DNA from: Nymphaea colorata
Lineage: Eukaryota > Streptophyta > Magnoliopsida > Nymphaeales > Nymphaeaceae
DNA: 64,000 bases
Assembly (NCBI RefSeq): GCF_008831285.2
Contig: NC_045140.1
Location: 7,066,505-7,130,504, forward strand
Direction of reading: 5' to 3'
Shown: piece by piece, positions 11,990 through 24,048 of the stretch
Layout: the number at the start of each line of letters is the position of its first letter
Position numbering within the stretch: position 1 is the stretch's first letter
Translations under genes and position numbers: made by a program
Notes under the pieces: generated by a model
What the model saw: the letters and a program-made list of their open reading frames with translations, nothing else
Database searches by the model: none
What the model was told of the DNA's origin: nothing

Positions 11990-13420
11990 ATTCTAATCTT
12001 AGGTAGTGTAGAAACATGGCGACAAAGGAAGCATTAGATGCTTTTGGCGGTGGAATGTTGAATCCTAATGTATTACAGGTGTTATCTAATAAACTTAATG
12101 GGGCTTGGCAAGGGTTCTCCCTCATGGGAGCAAGCTCAAGATATGGCACTAACAAATTCTCAAAATTCATCGTGTCAATTTCCAATGGAAAAGATGTCCA
12201 CGACTTGCATCATTTGCTTGGGTTGGCAAGGACAGGGGAAAGGAGGCACCCAAGGTTGAATGGTCATCATTCAAACTCATTCTCTTTACAATAGCGGTGA
12301 ACACAATCGGCCACTTTGCTGGTATCTATAAGGGGATTCAGGATAGGTCATGCTCAGTGTTGATATTGGCAAATAAGAGTTGCTAATCTTAGGTAGTGAT
12401 GGTGAAAGGGCATGGGGTTCCTAGTGATTTATCTAGCTTGATCCTCTAAACCAATGAGGTAGTTTGTTGAAGACAAATATTCATCCAAACACAGGCCTAG
12501 ACAAGCGTATTGTTGGCTTCATGGCTATCATCGATTTGGGGGAGGAACAACTTGAGGTAAGCTTGCCTTGAAGCTGTGGGTTGAAATTCACAACTTAAGG
12601 TTCATGGTAATTGGGAAGAGACATTTCCTTATTAAAATTTCATGGGAGGCAGAATTTGTTATTATCATAAATCTAGGAAGACAAAGATTACAAGATGTCT
12701 TCTAGCTGAGAAATGGATGGTGTCTAAGAGGACTATTAAAAGTGAAAGCCTCTAATCTATCGAAAATCCAGATCATGTTGTCGAACCTTCTTGTTGAGTT
12801 TTGGAATAGCAAGGTCTTCACATACCTCGCCTCTCTTATTGGAACTATATTTATAGAGGGAAACTCTCATACCAAGAGATACACATACTAGGATTTTCAG
12901 AATTACAAATCAAAGTTTTACAATTTCCCATTTATTGCAGAGCTGTGGTTTCAAGTGGAAAAGATTGGTTCAAATCATAGAATATGACCAGTCAAGTAAT
13001 GGCCTAACAGTGGAGTGATGTGAGGTAACTACTAGAAAGGATTAAACTGATAAACGTACAACCAATGGTTGGATTCTGGTTAAAATGCTTAGAAGAAGAA
13101 GAAGGAGTGCCTAGGTAAGATCTATGAAGGTGAAGCCTAACTAATCCAGTAGATTCAAGTTGCTGATTTCGAAGCCCTTCAAATCTCAAAGCAAGGTTCC
13201 CTTCCCATGTTGGCACTCTTATGTATGCCTCACATTTGTTCAACTATATCCGAATCCATCATGGATGTTGGTCAAGCAAGCCCACCAATGGTTTAGCTAA
13301 GGATCATTTCCACCCTCATATCCCTACGAAGTTAATCTTATCATAGTGGTCTGTAAGAGGGGACTGTGAAAGGTTCCTAGAAGGTTGCCCCACCACTTGG
13401 CTCTTTATCCCCTTGGCCTC
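11990..13420 (+). mobile_element. Decayed LINE ORF1 (DUF4283-type) remnant (D)
   Basis: The frame beginning MATKEALDAFGGG at 12016 is followed by VEWSSFKLILF (about 12260-12290), then at about 12766-12890 by SNLLVEFWNSKVFTYLASLI and GTIFIEGNSHTKRYTY. The latter aligns with the DUF4283 protein at 47.8-48.0 kb (LPELPVEWWNPRVFTDIADL, then GGTFVEADEYTRHLH). The fragment is therefore an old relative of that gag-like protein. It has several stops and no surviving zinc knuckle. Confidence 0.55.
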
Positions 13421-14399
13421 TTAAGTCATGTTGATTAGTGCAAGGAATCAGCAGAAATGTCTGACTCTAGGGTGTGCAAGAGGCTTAAACATGAGGAGGA
13501 CAACTATTTCAAGAGAAAAAAAAAAAAACCTTGGTAAGGCTGCAAAGAATGATGAGCTCAAAGCCACAAATGTCAATTCTCCAACCTTGTTGACTACTAT
13601 CAAACAAAAAGGGAAATCCCAGTTATTCCTAGTTTGATGATATGCTAAGAGTGCATAGACGACCCAAGTAAGGAGCATCTTGATCAGCTCGACTAGCCAT
13701 AGAAACATGGCTTTTACTTACCCTCTCACTTTGGGAAGGCTCCTTCCTGGCCTCCAACCGTGCTGCCCATGTAGCTGGATCTGGGCTATCTGGCCACCTT
13801 TTTCCTTGGCATGCAGAATTTTTACTTACTTATGTCATTGTTTAGTTTGGTCCATTTAATTTGGGATCCCATAGCTACCTTCATGTAATGCTCTTATCTT
13901 GACACGAGATCCTTTTTTTGTAGTACATTCTCTTTCAATTTTTTATAACATTAAGATGGTTGGCCTACTCCTTAACATCTTATCAAAAGGCTCATTTAAT
14001 TAGTCCATTCTTATAACTAATTAGTTATTTTTATGACGGAAATATTTAACAGAAATTTTGTCTTTTGAAAGGAAATTTTTGAAGTAAAACCCGGACCATC
14101 TTGCCTTGTGATGCGACGAAAGATTTGAACCCTATAGAACATCTTCTTAGAACTTTTGCACATTACTCTTGCCACCATCTGTGGCCATATAGGACTTTCA
14201 AATCTTTAATTGGATTGATTTCCTATCGATAAGAATATAAATAAGTGACTAAGCCATGCAAATTAACTGGAAATTACCAAGGCAGTTTGATGCATTTTTC
14301 AAATCCATATTTGTTGCATTCTAAGTCTTGATACGGGTTTGATGAACTCTTCATGTCAACTCATACTTCACACCAATTAATTATGATTCTCATCATTCT

Positions 14400-14660
14400 T
14401 TTTCGAGGTAAAAATGAGTATTTCATCCTACCACCCAAAAAAGTGCTAAAACAGTAAAGCACTCAACTGACCTCATGTTCCATCAGGTTGCAGGACCTAC
14501 ATCCCGTGTGTTAGGGTATCGTACTCACCACACTTCAACTTGTATTTAGTGAATCTTTTTGCAACACAAGGGGTTGAACCCCGATAGATTCAAAATGAGA
14601 ATTGGCAGTTTATCAGCTCTTGCCTAGACTGTTGCGTCAACCCTTTAGAGACAATTCTCA
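14400..14660 (+). repeat. Dispersed repeat, possible SINE-like, copy 1
   Basis: Phrases such as GAGTATTTCATCCTACC, CACTTCAACTTGTATTTAG and GGGGTTGAACCCC recur in altered form at about 45685-45930 and 49405-49645. The GGGGTTGAACCCC word loosely resembles a Pol III B box, but no A box was found, so the SINE label is only a possibility. Confidence 0.4.
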
Positions 14661-14988
14661 TCATCCATTATTCATGAATTCATGTACATCCATTAATAGA
14701 TGCATGGGTTTCAAATTTGATTATAATCTCTGTTGGAAAAAAGGACGTGATTTGTAGATTTCAAATCACCTCCAAACCTCTTAAAAAGAGGCACCGAAAA
14801 ATGCCCTTTAAATATGAATCAACTAAGTGATTCCATGAAGATTCCCATGTATATCCAAACTACGACTAGAAATTGCACCTCTTACTCTTAATTCAGTCAC
14901 ATATTTTGGGCTCCTATACTACGGTGCCCGCAGGGCAATCAATTTGATGTTCATTAAAAGGTCCAATAAATTGGAACGTCCCTATTGA

Positions 14989-15088
14989 GTAGGGTCATTT
15001 TGAGACAAACGGATCATTTAACATTAGTTGAATGATTTGTAGGGTCATTTTGAGACAAACGGATCATTTAACATTAGTTGAATGATTT
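14989..15088. repeat. 50-bp tandem duplication (2 copies)
   Basis: The unit starting GTAGGGTCATTTTGAGAC and ending AGTTGAATGATTT is repeated head to tail with no visible difference, which points to a recent duplication. Confidence 0.95.
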
Positions 15089-15600
15089 GGAGTTCTTGTG
15101 GAATAAAATGCATGGTCCTGTCAGTATGAACAGGTGCATTGCATACATTTGCATACATTTGTTGATCGAGATGACATTTTCGAATTCTCAAGGTGTCAAC
15201 GCTCTATGTTGTAAAAAAGGGATGGGCACCAACATAGAAGTTTAAGCATGATAAGAGTGGCACCTAAGGGGGACGAATGGTTAGGTGGAGGCTTTGCTTA
15301 CTTTCTTGGGTGGTAGGATAAAATATTCTTTCTGCTTATCCAAGAGATGCATTTTGACCGCTATCCATCGTCCAAACCCATCTATTTCATGATATTTCCT
15401 AGTTTTATTTGAAAAAACAATTAATATATATTTTAAAGTTTTTATGAAAACCAAAAAACTGATATTTTCAACCTCGGAATTTGCCAACATGTTTCTCCTT
15501 TGCAGCCGATATGATGCACTGTATATCCTTCGTAAGAAGCACAAAATCAAAAGTTCAAAATCACCATTACAGTTAAAATAAAATAAAAATTTCCAAACCA

Positions 15601-17897
15601 TATCTAGCTCTTTAACTTGATAGGAGCACCCACCAATTTCTTGTTTGACAACACGGTCCTATTTGTCATGTTTGGGACAATGCGTTGAGCTTATCTGCTC
15701 AGGCGCTCCAGATCCGACTCATCCCGACGGGAAATCTCAGACCGATCTAGCTACCATCTCTATGACTTTAGTCTTGCAATTATCGTTCTTTTTGTCGAAT
15801 ATCCAATGTGGAAAGAGAGCGAATAGGTTCACAAGTTAGAGTTCTCCGAACAATTAGTTCCCACAATTTTAGCTTCACGGTGCATTATATTTCAGGATTT
15901 ACGTTAGGTCTTAAAAAAGTGAATGAGGGTTTGCTCTATCTTAGCCACTAGTTATTAAACCACATGAAATGAAACGACGATTGAGGTTGGACTTGGTCAT
16001 CCACAAACTTCGGAATTTTTTTTTGTTTTTTTTTTTTTTTTTTTTTTTTTTGCTGCCTCTTCAGCAAACGTTTATCGGCAACATATGTGGTGTCGGTAGG
16101 TGGGAGCTGCTATGCCTCTCGAAGTCACGTTGCTCACTTAAGCTACCTTTCCATTTGGCATTCTCCACGACCAGAATCGCCTGAAAGTTAACACTTGTCT
16201 GGCCGATCTGGCTAAAGAAGGAAAGGGTGATGTAACTTTTCGAGGTGGATGTTTGGATCAGAGAATTGCTACCAAACCCCAAGTGGGTAGTTCGATTGTC
16301 ATCCCCTACTTACCATTCAAGCTTCTTTGAACCTCATGTTGACTACTAGACGGCTATCTAATTCCCTGCTCTTTTAACTCACTCCCCTTGAATCTCCAAA
16401 TCACTTGCGCACACAGGAAATCCAAACCAGCTCCAATCTGCTACAGCATTGTTGTTCCTCCATGTGGTTTCTGAAGAGCATAAGGTTCTTGCATCTCCCT
16501 CTTTTCTCCTGCCATTTATGTTCACATGTAATTTTTATTTATTCATTTACTTGTTTGGTTGTTTATTTTTCCCTTGTTAAAGAGGAAACATGGAACAACG
16601 AATTGCGTCGTTGTAGTAATCCCCGGCTTTCGTGGACACAATGGGAGACATTTAAAGTTTTCCTATTATTGTCTTCCTTGTTATGGCTCGGAACAGAATG
16701 GCTTCTTCTATCATCAATTTCAGATGAGACTAATATGTTCTTCTATTTTTCCGCTTGTTAGTTTTAACCTTTTCTGCTGCTACATGCCTTTAATTGAACA
16801 TTCCCAGATATTCTGGTAGTGCGCATCATTTAAGCAATGAAATTAGGTGATTTGCCTTGAGACCACATAGTGATGAACTTGACGGACTTCTACTGATTAC
16901 CCCAATGTTCTGTTGTTTCACCTAAACTCCTACTACTATGTTCCAGATATTTCACTTAGCAGGAACCAATGTATTTTTCTGGGACAGTTTCGGTGCACCG
17001 TGATGGGTTCAAGTAACCGGTCCCCTTAACAGCTCTGAGCCACATGAAATTTGTCTAACTAGAAGTTGATCGTATCAGAATGGGATTAATATTGTCTTTA
17101 TCAGATTTATACACACAGTGTCAGATCTATTCATTTTTAGTGGCATTTACGTTAGAGAATGCTTCGGTTGTGATCCGATTTTATGTGAACATACAGCTCC
17201 AATTTCAGTTTCAGGTCAACCATGATCAAGCTGAATCTGACAGAGGGTGGTTTTGTTTTCTGTAATTTGCAGAGGAAGAAAAACAAAAAAAGAAGAATCT
17301 TCTTTATTTTCCAACATTAATTGCTGATTGTGGTCTATGCTCTCCTTGGAAAATATTAAAAATAGCATTTTGCAGTAAAACACTTACTACCATCTTCTTG
17401 TTCCTTGATGTGGAAGTGAATGGTATGATCATATTGAGATCGTTGATGAAGAATCATTGGTCAGACGTTTTCCTGCATCTTTGATATTTCAAATTTCAGT
17501 TTTCCTGTGCTTCTATAGTTTCACTTGGTTTAATTTGGAAGAACAAAATTCTTCCTTTTCTTCTTTTTGTCAAAAGAAACAAATTAATGTTGAGAGATAC
17601 TAGTCATGGTTTAGATCGGGTGTATATAATATACAATGGCATTGTTGCCGTGGAAGGTTCATAACAGATTACTGCTAAGGTCATAGTCTCCCCAAATCGT
17701 GTCCCAATGTTTGCTGTATATGCTTCGGTTGAACATGTAGGTCATAGTTCACATCATGTGTTTGGCATCTTCTTAAAGCTATTAGCTGCTGAGGATCACC
17801 TATGATCTTTATCTGATCTTTCCACTCCAGAGGGATCTCTGAGCAGAATCTTCTTGTGCTTTTCATTTGAACAGGACCATCTCAAATCTGTAGAACA
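15601..17897. other. Upstream region of the small membrane-protein gene
   Basis: No coding exon was recognised. A poly-T tract lies at about 16018-16051. The sequence TTTGAACAG|GACCATC at about 17866-17880 looks like a splice acceptor 18-32 nt before the start codon at 17898. This suggests a 5' UTR intron with an upstream non-coding exon somewhere in 16.4-17.7 kb; its location could not be fixed. Confidence 0.35.
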
Positions 17898-19016
17898 ATG
17901 CGCGGAAGGGCTACAAGAGCAATATATTCAGCTTCTGCATTTGCTAGATGGGCAGAGTTTGAAATTCTTTTCTTGTTGTTGTTCTTCATTGCATTTCTAA
18001 TCCTCAAGGACATAGTGAGTATTCTAAGCCAGAAAAAGATTTGATTTTCCTACTAGTGAAGAAAAAGCACTCTCTTGTGTAGATACATTTTCATAATGAA
18101 CAAAATGGTATAGCATTCCCTAAAGGTAATCTTGCCTCTTTGATGCAGGGAACTGGAACTTGTATGCTTCCTTTCCAAGAAGTGACCAGCAGGATAGCAC
18201 GCTTTGTCAACATTGTGCCTCTGCGCGGTACTTAATTCACTTGTGAACTCTGCTAGATGTTGAGCACATAAATGTGATTAGTGTACCCAGTAATAACTAT
18301 ATAGAGTAGTCAAGTTTTAGGATATCTGTTGAGTGTATTTGGTGTTTTTTTCCATGAGAATTACTTCTTTTGCACATTTTACAGCTGTAAATTGAGATCA
18401 AGTCACCTGGTGCTTCATGCAACATGTACCACATGCACATATATAATTGTCGTGTACTTTTCAATATTCCATGAATTATGTGACTCTGTTGGTCCTCTGC
18501 ATTCACAAGTGACAATGCCCAATGACCTGATCTACGATCTGCTCACAAACTTTGGAACATTTAGTCTCAATTCCCCTAGTTTGCTTAGAGAGAAAATTTT
18601 CAATGTAATTCTTTCTGTTCAGAATTAGGCACTGACATCTAAAAGCTGATTGATGGCAGGTGGACAAATGAGCAATGTAGGCAAAACCAGAAAATTTGGG
18701 CAAGAGAGGATCTATATGTTTGATCAGAGAACAGGTTCTGTAGCGCACTAGAAAATGAAAGATCTCTTCCTTGTCCTAGCCGAACAATTGGGCATGGAAG
18801 CTTTTATGGGAATTTGCCTGCAAAATCATGCAACTCACTGTTCGTTTAGTTCAGCTGTGCGTTGGACTCCACGTCTGCAAGTACAATGAGATTTACATTC
18901 AATCTCTTTTCCAGAATTTGTACCTGGAATACAATTGGGTCTTCATGACAAAGCCTCAGGAAGAAATGTTTGGGAAGGAAAGAGACACAGACGATAGGGG
19001 GTTAAAAGCACCTTGA
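17898..19016 (+). CDS. Small plant single-pass membrane protein, 72 aa, function unknown
   Basis: Two coding exons, 17898-18014 (39 codons) and 18915-19016 (34 codons with stop), join in phase 0 with donor ATA|GTGAGT and acceptor CTCTTTTCCAG|AAT. The predicted protein has a basic N-terminus (MRGRATRAIY), the segment FARWAEFE, a hydrophobic helix at about residues 21-36 (FEILFLLLFFIAFLIL), the KDI turn, and a C-terminal tail with LEYNWVFMTKPQEEMFG at about residues 43-59. I recall a plant family of tiny proteins with this plan (ARWAEFELLF..., KDL...PEYN...V.KKP), but cannot name a function or compartment. A possible third exon at 18149-18235 lies between them and would insert an early stop. 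Coding support is the matched phases, good splice sites and family-like motifs on both sides of the intron; there is no transcript evidence. Confidence 0.6.
18149..18235 (+). other. Possible cassette exon with premature stop
   Basis: After TGATGCAG|GG an open frame continues in phase from the first exon (GTGTCMLPFQEVTSR, ending VPLRGT) and reaches TAA at 18233. If used, the product would be 67 residues and lack the conserved EYN/KP tail. It may instead be plain intron. Confidence 0.25.
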
Positions 19017-19439
19017 TAAAGAGAAAACTGTTACAATCTGAAGAACTCAAGCCATTATATTTTCTTGCTGCAAGAGGAACTTGTACCAGCGTCCTTCCCA
19101 CTATACTTAGTTTTCTAGCTATACAATTATCTTCCTTCTTTACTTTCTTTACATTCTTCAGAAAATTGCAGAACAGAACATAGAAGTGCCGCAGCCACAG
19201 ATATTTTTCCTAGCGTGTGTTTCTTTGCATGCAGCAGGTCGGACACCCATATTTTACACAGGCGGTGTGCGTGCCTTGCTGTTCCGAACATGGAGTTGTG
19301 AAAGATGCCAAATCGTTTGTTTAGAAGGGCTGGAAACTCATATTTACTACAACTAAAAATTTTCTGAAAAAATAAGTAGGCTTCAAAATTTTTGAAAATC
19401 CAAGGGGATCTTGTAACCAGCAGCGGAGCTAAGTATGTG
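19017..19439. other. Downstream flank of the small gene
   Basis: Probably 3' UTR and spacer. Just before the minisatellite, at about 19424-19460, the sequence AGCAGCGGAGCTAAGTATG followed by GGGGGCCGGGCAG resembles the short GGGGCGGAGCC-type dispersed element, which may have supplied the repeat unit. Confidence 0.3.
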
Positions 19440-20040
19440 CATGTGTGGGGGCCGGGCAGCTGCAGCAGAGTTAGTGAGTTAGTGTGCATGGACTTTACTA
19501 CTTTAGCTATATAATATTGCTCTCGAAATACATACACTCGTATTGTTGTGTGGGGGCCGGGCAGCTGCAGCAGAGTTAGTGTGCATGGACTTTACTACTT
19601 TAGCTATATAATATTGCTCACGAAATACATACACTCGTATTGTTGTGTGGGGGCCGGGCAGCTGCAGCAGAGTTAGTGAGTTAGTGTGCATGGACTTTAC
19701 TACTTTAACTATATAATATTGCTCTCGAAATACATACACTCGTATTGTTGTGTGGGGGCCGGGCAGCTGCAGCAGAGTTAGTGTGCATGGACTTTACTAC
19801 TTTGGCTATATAATATTGCTCTCGAAATACATACACTCGTATTGTTGTGTGGGGGCCGGGCAGCTGCAGCAGAGTTAGTGTGCATGGACTTTACTACTTT
19901 AGCTATATAATATTGCTCTCGAAATACATACACTCGTATTGTTGTGTGGGGGTCGGGCAGCTGCAGCAGAGTTAGTGTGCATGGACTTTACTACTTTAGC
20001 TATATAATATTGCTCTCGAAATACATACACTCGTATTGTG
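19440..20040. repeat. Minisatellite of six ~97/105-bp units
   Basis: The anchor word GCCGGGCAGCTGCAGCAGAG starts at 19451, 19556, 19653, 19758 and 19855, and with one change (GTCGGG) at 19952. The spacings are 105, 97, 105, 97 and 97. The 105-bp form carries an extra AGTTAGTG. Each unit holds GGCAGCTGC, TATATAATATT and CTCGAAATACATACACTCG. Units differ at only one or a few bases, indicating recent amplification. The reverse strand is open through several units, but this is a by-product of the repeat. Confidence 0.97.
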
Positions 20041-21300
20041 GAAGTATATACAAAGATCACATGACCGCATTATTGCGATTAGACCTTATAAATATGCATT
20101 TAGCATATTTTATTTGATGAAACTAGTCTTTTAGACCATGTCCATAAAAATCTCAATTTTGAATCTTGAAGGTTTATGGCGAAATGACGGAATCCATCAA
20201 AATTATACTGAAAAAATTCTTCCAAGACACTGAGATACTCATATTTACTTGAAATTTGGGTTATATATATATATGTGTGTGTGTTATATCTGTGTGTGAT
20301 ACATTCGGAAGAATGTGATGCATCCAATAATTGAAGCATGAGTCACGACCAGTGCATGAGAGCTCCTCAATAGATGATTTTTTTTTAGTACTTAGATGCT
20401 TTTGATAAGGTACTGGTACAAGCAATTAAATAGATGGTCTTCTAAGTTCTAATTGGCTCCCCTTTTTGATTGGCTGAACGACAGCCACATGATGATTGAC
20501 AAGGATGATGATGATGACAATGATCAAGCATCATCGCCACAGAATATTTGCCAACCATCGCCTCCTTGTGGACTGGACCTAGTTATTCTTGGTTGGACCC
20601 GATCCAAACAACTGCTTGACTTGGTCTGTTAACTCTGACTTTGGTCATGAGCCTCCAGATTTTGCTAGAGAAGGCTCCAAGTTGGGCTGTGGGTTGACCC
20701 ATGACTGAGTCAAGTTCTTTGACACGCCATAAATTTAAGTTGGCATTGCCGCCAAGAACGGGTTACACGTCAAACACCTACCTTCAACCGGATCGATTCG
20801 GCAAGATCGATTTAGCTCGTGTTTGTTGATCAAATAGAAAGATGCATCAAAACACAATTTTTAGTAAAATAAAATTTTTTTGCATTCTTCTGAAAATTCA
20901 CAATTATGCCAGGGATGCCCTATTTTACCTCAAACTTTTGGTTTGGCCAAAATGACCATTTTACCCCTTCACAATGTGATTTTTGGGCTAACTTTCTGAA
21001 GACATTTAAACGTAGGGCCGTCCACTTGAACTAGGGTCAAAACCATGTCATTTAGACACGCAACATTTAAAGCCTAGGAAATTAGAGTACACTAGGTGTC
21101 ATCATCTTGCCAAATGACCATTTTGCCCCCAATTTTATATTTTAGAGTCTTAGACGCTTAACTTTAGAAAACCTTCAAAACTCTAAGACTTGTCTAAAAA
21201 CTATCTCAATTAGTATCATTCTCATCCTTACAAGACTTTGGGCCACCACGTCATGGAGACCCACTGACTAGGTCCATTCTGCCAGAGTGGTACGTGAACT
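20041..21300. other. Unassigned stretch upstream of the gypsy-type remnant
   Basis: Contains a short TA/TG simple repeat (about 20262-20285). Text at 20870-21250 with repeated 'CCAAAATGACCATTTTACCCC' type phrases (also CCAAATGACCATTTTGCCCC near 21109) resembles LTR or leader sequence of a gypsy-type element. No open frame was recognised. Confidence 0.3.
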
Positions 21301-21309
21301 GGCTAGAGA

Positions 21310-22720
21310 AGTTCTTGCTGGTGTTTCCCCATCGCCTAGACAATTGTGGGTTGGAAACCATGGCTCTGTCACCTTGTGAGGTGGTGAACGACAACCTTAT
21401 TCAAACCTTCACAGAGCAGTGGATCCCATTTACCTCCAACTTTTGGTTCCCATGGGGATAGGCGGCACTACTCATGGATGACTTCATAGACATCCTTGCT
21501 CTTCCCAAGCCGGCTTAGAGAACCCATGATTAAACGGTTTGTGATTAGCACGAGTGCATGCAACCACAAGGACATGTTGTTCCACCTGACTGACATAAGG
21601 AGTTGGTACTTGAAGAAGGAGGGAGACAGTCATCACATCCATTTGGTAAATTTTTATGTGCATTTTGAAGACACTGCAGATAAGATAAGAGTTCGACTTA
21701 GAAGGCTCAGCACATGACAAGCGAGGTGATGACAGTGTATTGTTGGACTCATGATCTTGGCCAATAAACGAGGCACACGGTCTTCGCACTTTACTGCTTT
21801 TCAAGATGTGGGGTAGCTTCAAAAATCGATGTCACTTTCTTGCAGTGGCTGGCCTAGCCTTCCTGTACAGAGGACTCATGCAGTTCACTATGCATGATTC
21901 AGTCATACTTAAAAAACTGCGCATGGTTTCTACATAAGTGGTTCTATCGACATGTTGTTCAGTAAGAATACAGTTTTCAAACCTTTAAGGGACAACATCT
22001 ATCACTATGTACGTACAGGCAGATGATGGATAATATAACAAAGGAACAAGTAGTCTGGAACTACTTTTCTAGGAAAGAGCAAAAGGAGCAATACATGTTT
22101 TCCTAGAGAACTGACATCCTTCTTCTGGAACACATATATGAGAGTTTTTATTCAGACCCGGTGTTTTCTTCTTAGTCAGGTGCGAGAGATCAACGACAGA
22201 GTATGCTGAGCCTAGGACAATTGCTTGGGAGGGTGCACACTGGCATGTTCTTATCCTATAACTTGCTCTTCATGTGGCCGTTGATCCATGAAGCCAACAT
22301 TGTTTCCTCAACATTGCATCAATTTTGTAACAAATGGAGCTGTGAATGAATACTCACCACTGTCCTAGCTAAAAATTTAGTTGAGAAGCCTGAGTGGTAT
22401 ATATTGTTCTGGTCCCCAACATCAAACAGTCAAGGGAGGTGACTTTAAGTGATAGCCTCAAGTGCTTGTGACTGGAAAAAACAGTTGAACAGGCTAACAC
22501 AATAGAGTGAAAGGGCCCTACTTTCCTCAAGTTGGATAGCAGAATCAAGGAAGCAGCCATCAAGGACCACTCATTGTACCAAAGATTTTTTGAGCAACTG
22601 AAGGGCTTCTGTATGATGATCATGCTAGGCTATCAGCCACATGGAGGTTTAATGTTCAATCGAAAAGCCCTTAGAGTCCTAAAATGTTTGTTATTACCAA
22701 CTTGTCTTGTTTTATTTCTC
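21310..22720 (+). pseudogene. Plant-mobile-domain-like coding remnant
   Basis: Broken frames read VVNDNLIQTFTEQWIPFTSN, then FWFPWG, then ALLMDDFIDILALP. This is the pattern of the plant mobile domain (PMD, aminotransferase-like/MAIN family: 'ERW.P.T.TF..P.GE...TL.DV..LLGLP'). A frameshift near 21500 leads into an open frame (21496-21717) continuing EPMIKRFVIS. Family knowledge: PMD sequences occur both as host genes and as passengers of plant retrotransposons. Here it lies directly upstream of gypsy polymerase remnants on the same strand. Stops make it non-functional. Confidence 0.4.
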
Positions 22721-22839
22721 TAGTATTGTAGAGACAATAGGGTTCTTGAGTCATTTTCTCTTAAATTGATAAAGTCAAGTTTTTTTAGCCCAATTTCTCT
22801 TTTTCTCATCATTATATTCACATAATCACGATGGCATCC

Positions 22840-23800
22840 CAACCCGTTTACAAATTGGTGTCCAATCCCAAAATCCTACAACAACACTGGTTGTGTAGAA
22901 CTTCTATTGTCAATGATGCTCTAAACAAGGAATAGAGATATGTAAGAGCCAAGCAGTCCATAAGAGAGGTAAAGCATGAAGGGCAAAAATTAAATTTAGC
23001 AGAATTCATAGAGTAAGCACAATTGTATAATCATGGCTTGCTTCAAACATATTGAACAGCCTCACCAAAGAGGTCAATTTTGGAATAACTAAAGAACAAA
23101 AAAATCATACAAATTGGAGCAAACTTGAGCCTACAAGAAGAAGGTAGGCTTGCATAATCATTGAATGATTATAAGGAAGTGATCGCCCTAACTTGCGAGG
23201 ACATGTTAAGCCTAGACCCGAAACTTGTAGAACAAAAACTCAATTTCAAACCAATAAGTTGTCTGGTGAAGAAGAAGTAAAAACATCCAGATTCATGGGT
23301 CAAAGGAAAAGTAAAAAATGAATGAAGGACCACTTCAAGGCTAAGTTCATTAGAGCTATTGCTTATCTGAAATGACTCACAAACATAGTGTTTGTGCCAA
23401 GAATTGAAAAGTCATAATCTATGTAGATTTTAGAGATCTCAATAATGCCACACCCAAGAATAACTACCCACTGCTGAATACAGACCTACTTGTCGACAAT
23501 ATGGTTAGTCATGCAATGTTCACTTATATAGACAACTACTCTAAATATAATCAAATCAAGTTGACAACCAAGGATCAACTGAAGACCTCTGTTATTACCC
23601 TTGGGGAACCTTCTACTACACTATAATGTCATTTTAGTTAAAGAATGCATGAACTACCAAACAAAGAGCTATGGGCACCATCCTTCATGACCAGATGTAC
23701 AAGTACATTGATGCGTACATTGATGACATCCTGGTCAATCCAAGACTCATGAATACCATATTGGGGTGTCCACACAAGTTTTTGATCGACTACTGCAATA
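22840..23800 (+). mobile_element. Decayed Ty3-gypsy reverse transcriptase
   Basis: Interrupted frames match the gypsy pol order: LTCEDMLSLDPKLVEQKLNF (about 23190-23245), then IYVDFRDLNNATPKNNYPLL (about 23415-23475), LVDNMVSHAMFTYIDNYSKY NQIK (about 23490-23560), DQLKTSVIT, and a YIDAYIDDILV motif (about 23705-23735) equivalent to the YVDDM catalytic box. It ends abruptly near 23800. Multiple stops and frameshifts show it is dead. Confidence 0.75.
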
Positions 23801-24048
23801 CAAGTTTAGATTAAATCTACACTAGTATGTACTTGGTGTCAAGTGATCATATTCAGATTAAATATTTGAACAAAATACTTTAAAAAATTTGGATATGAAA
23901 AAGTTTAACGTCCGATCAAAAAATGAGATCAAATTTGAATTTCAAAACTAATGGCTAATTGAATTTTGATTACAATCCATTTTAAGTAAATATTCAATCA
24001 AATTCAAATTTTGATTCAATTTCAAATTAATAACTATTAATATATCTA
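23801..24048. other. AT-rich junction between gypsy and copia remnants
   Basis: Low-complexity A/T-rich text with repeated CAAATTTGAATTT-like words; no gene. Confidence 0.4.

Larger units (their letters stand above)
13421..15600. other. Gene-free stretch with small repeats
   Basis: No gene was recognised. It holds a candidate SINE-like segment (about 14400-14660) and a 50-bp tandem duplication (14989-15088), listed separately. The rest is unassigned AT-rich DNA. Confidence 0.3.

Noticed and set aside
11622-12185. 187-codon minus-strand frame
   Set aside because: Starts with TTG and overlaps, in antisense, the LINE ORF1 remnant on the plus strand, which has recognisable motifs.
19127-19739. 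Minus-strand open frames through the minisatellite (repeating MYVFREQYYI-type text)
   Set aside because: They arise only from repetition of a stop-free unit, have no homology, and change frame with unit length.
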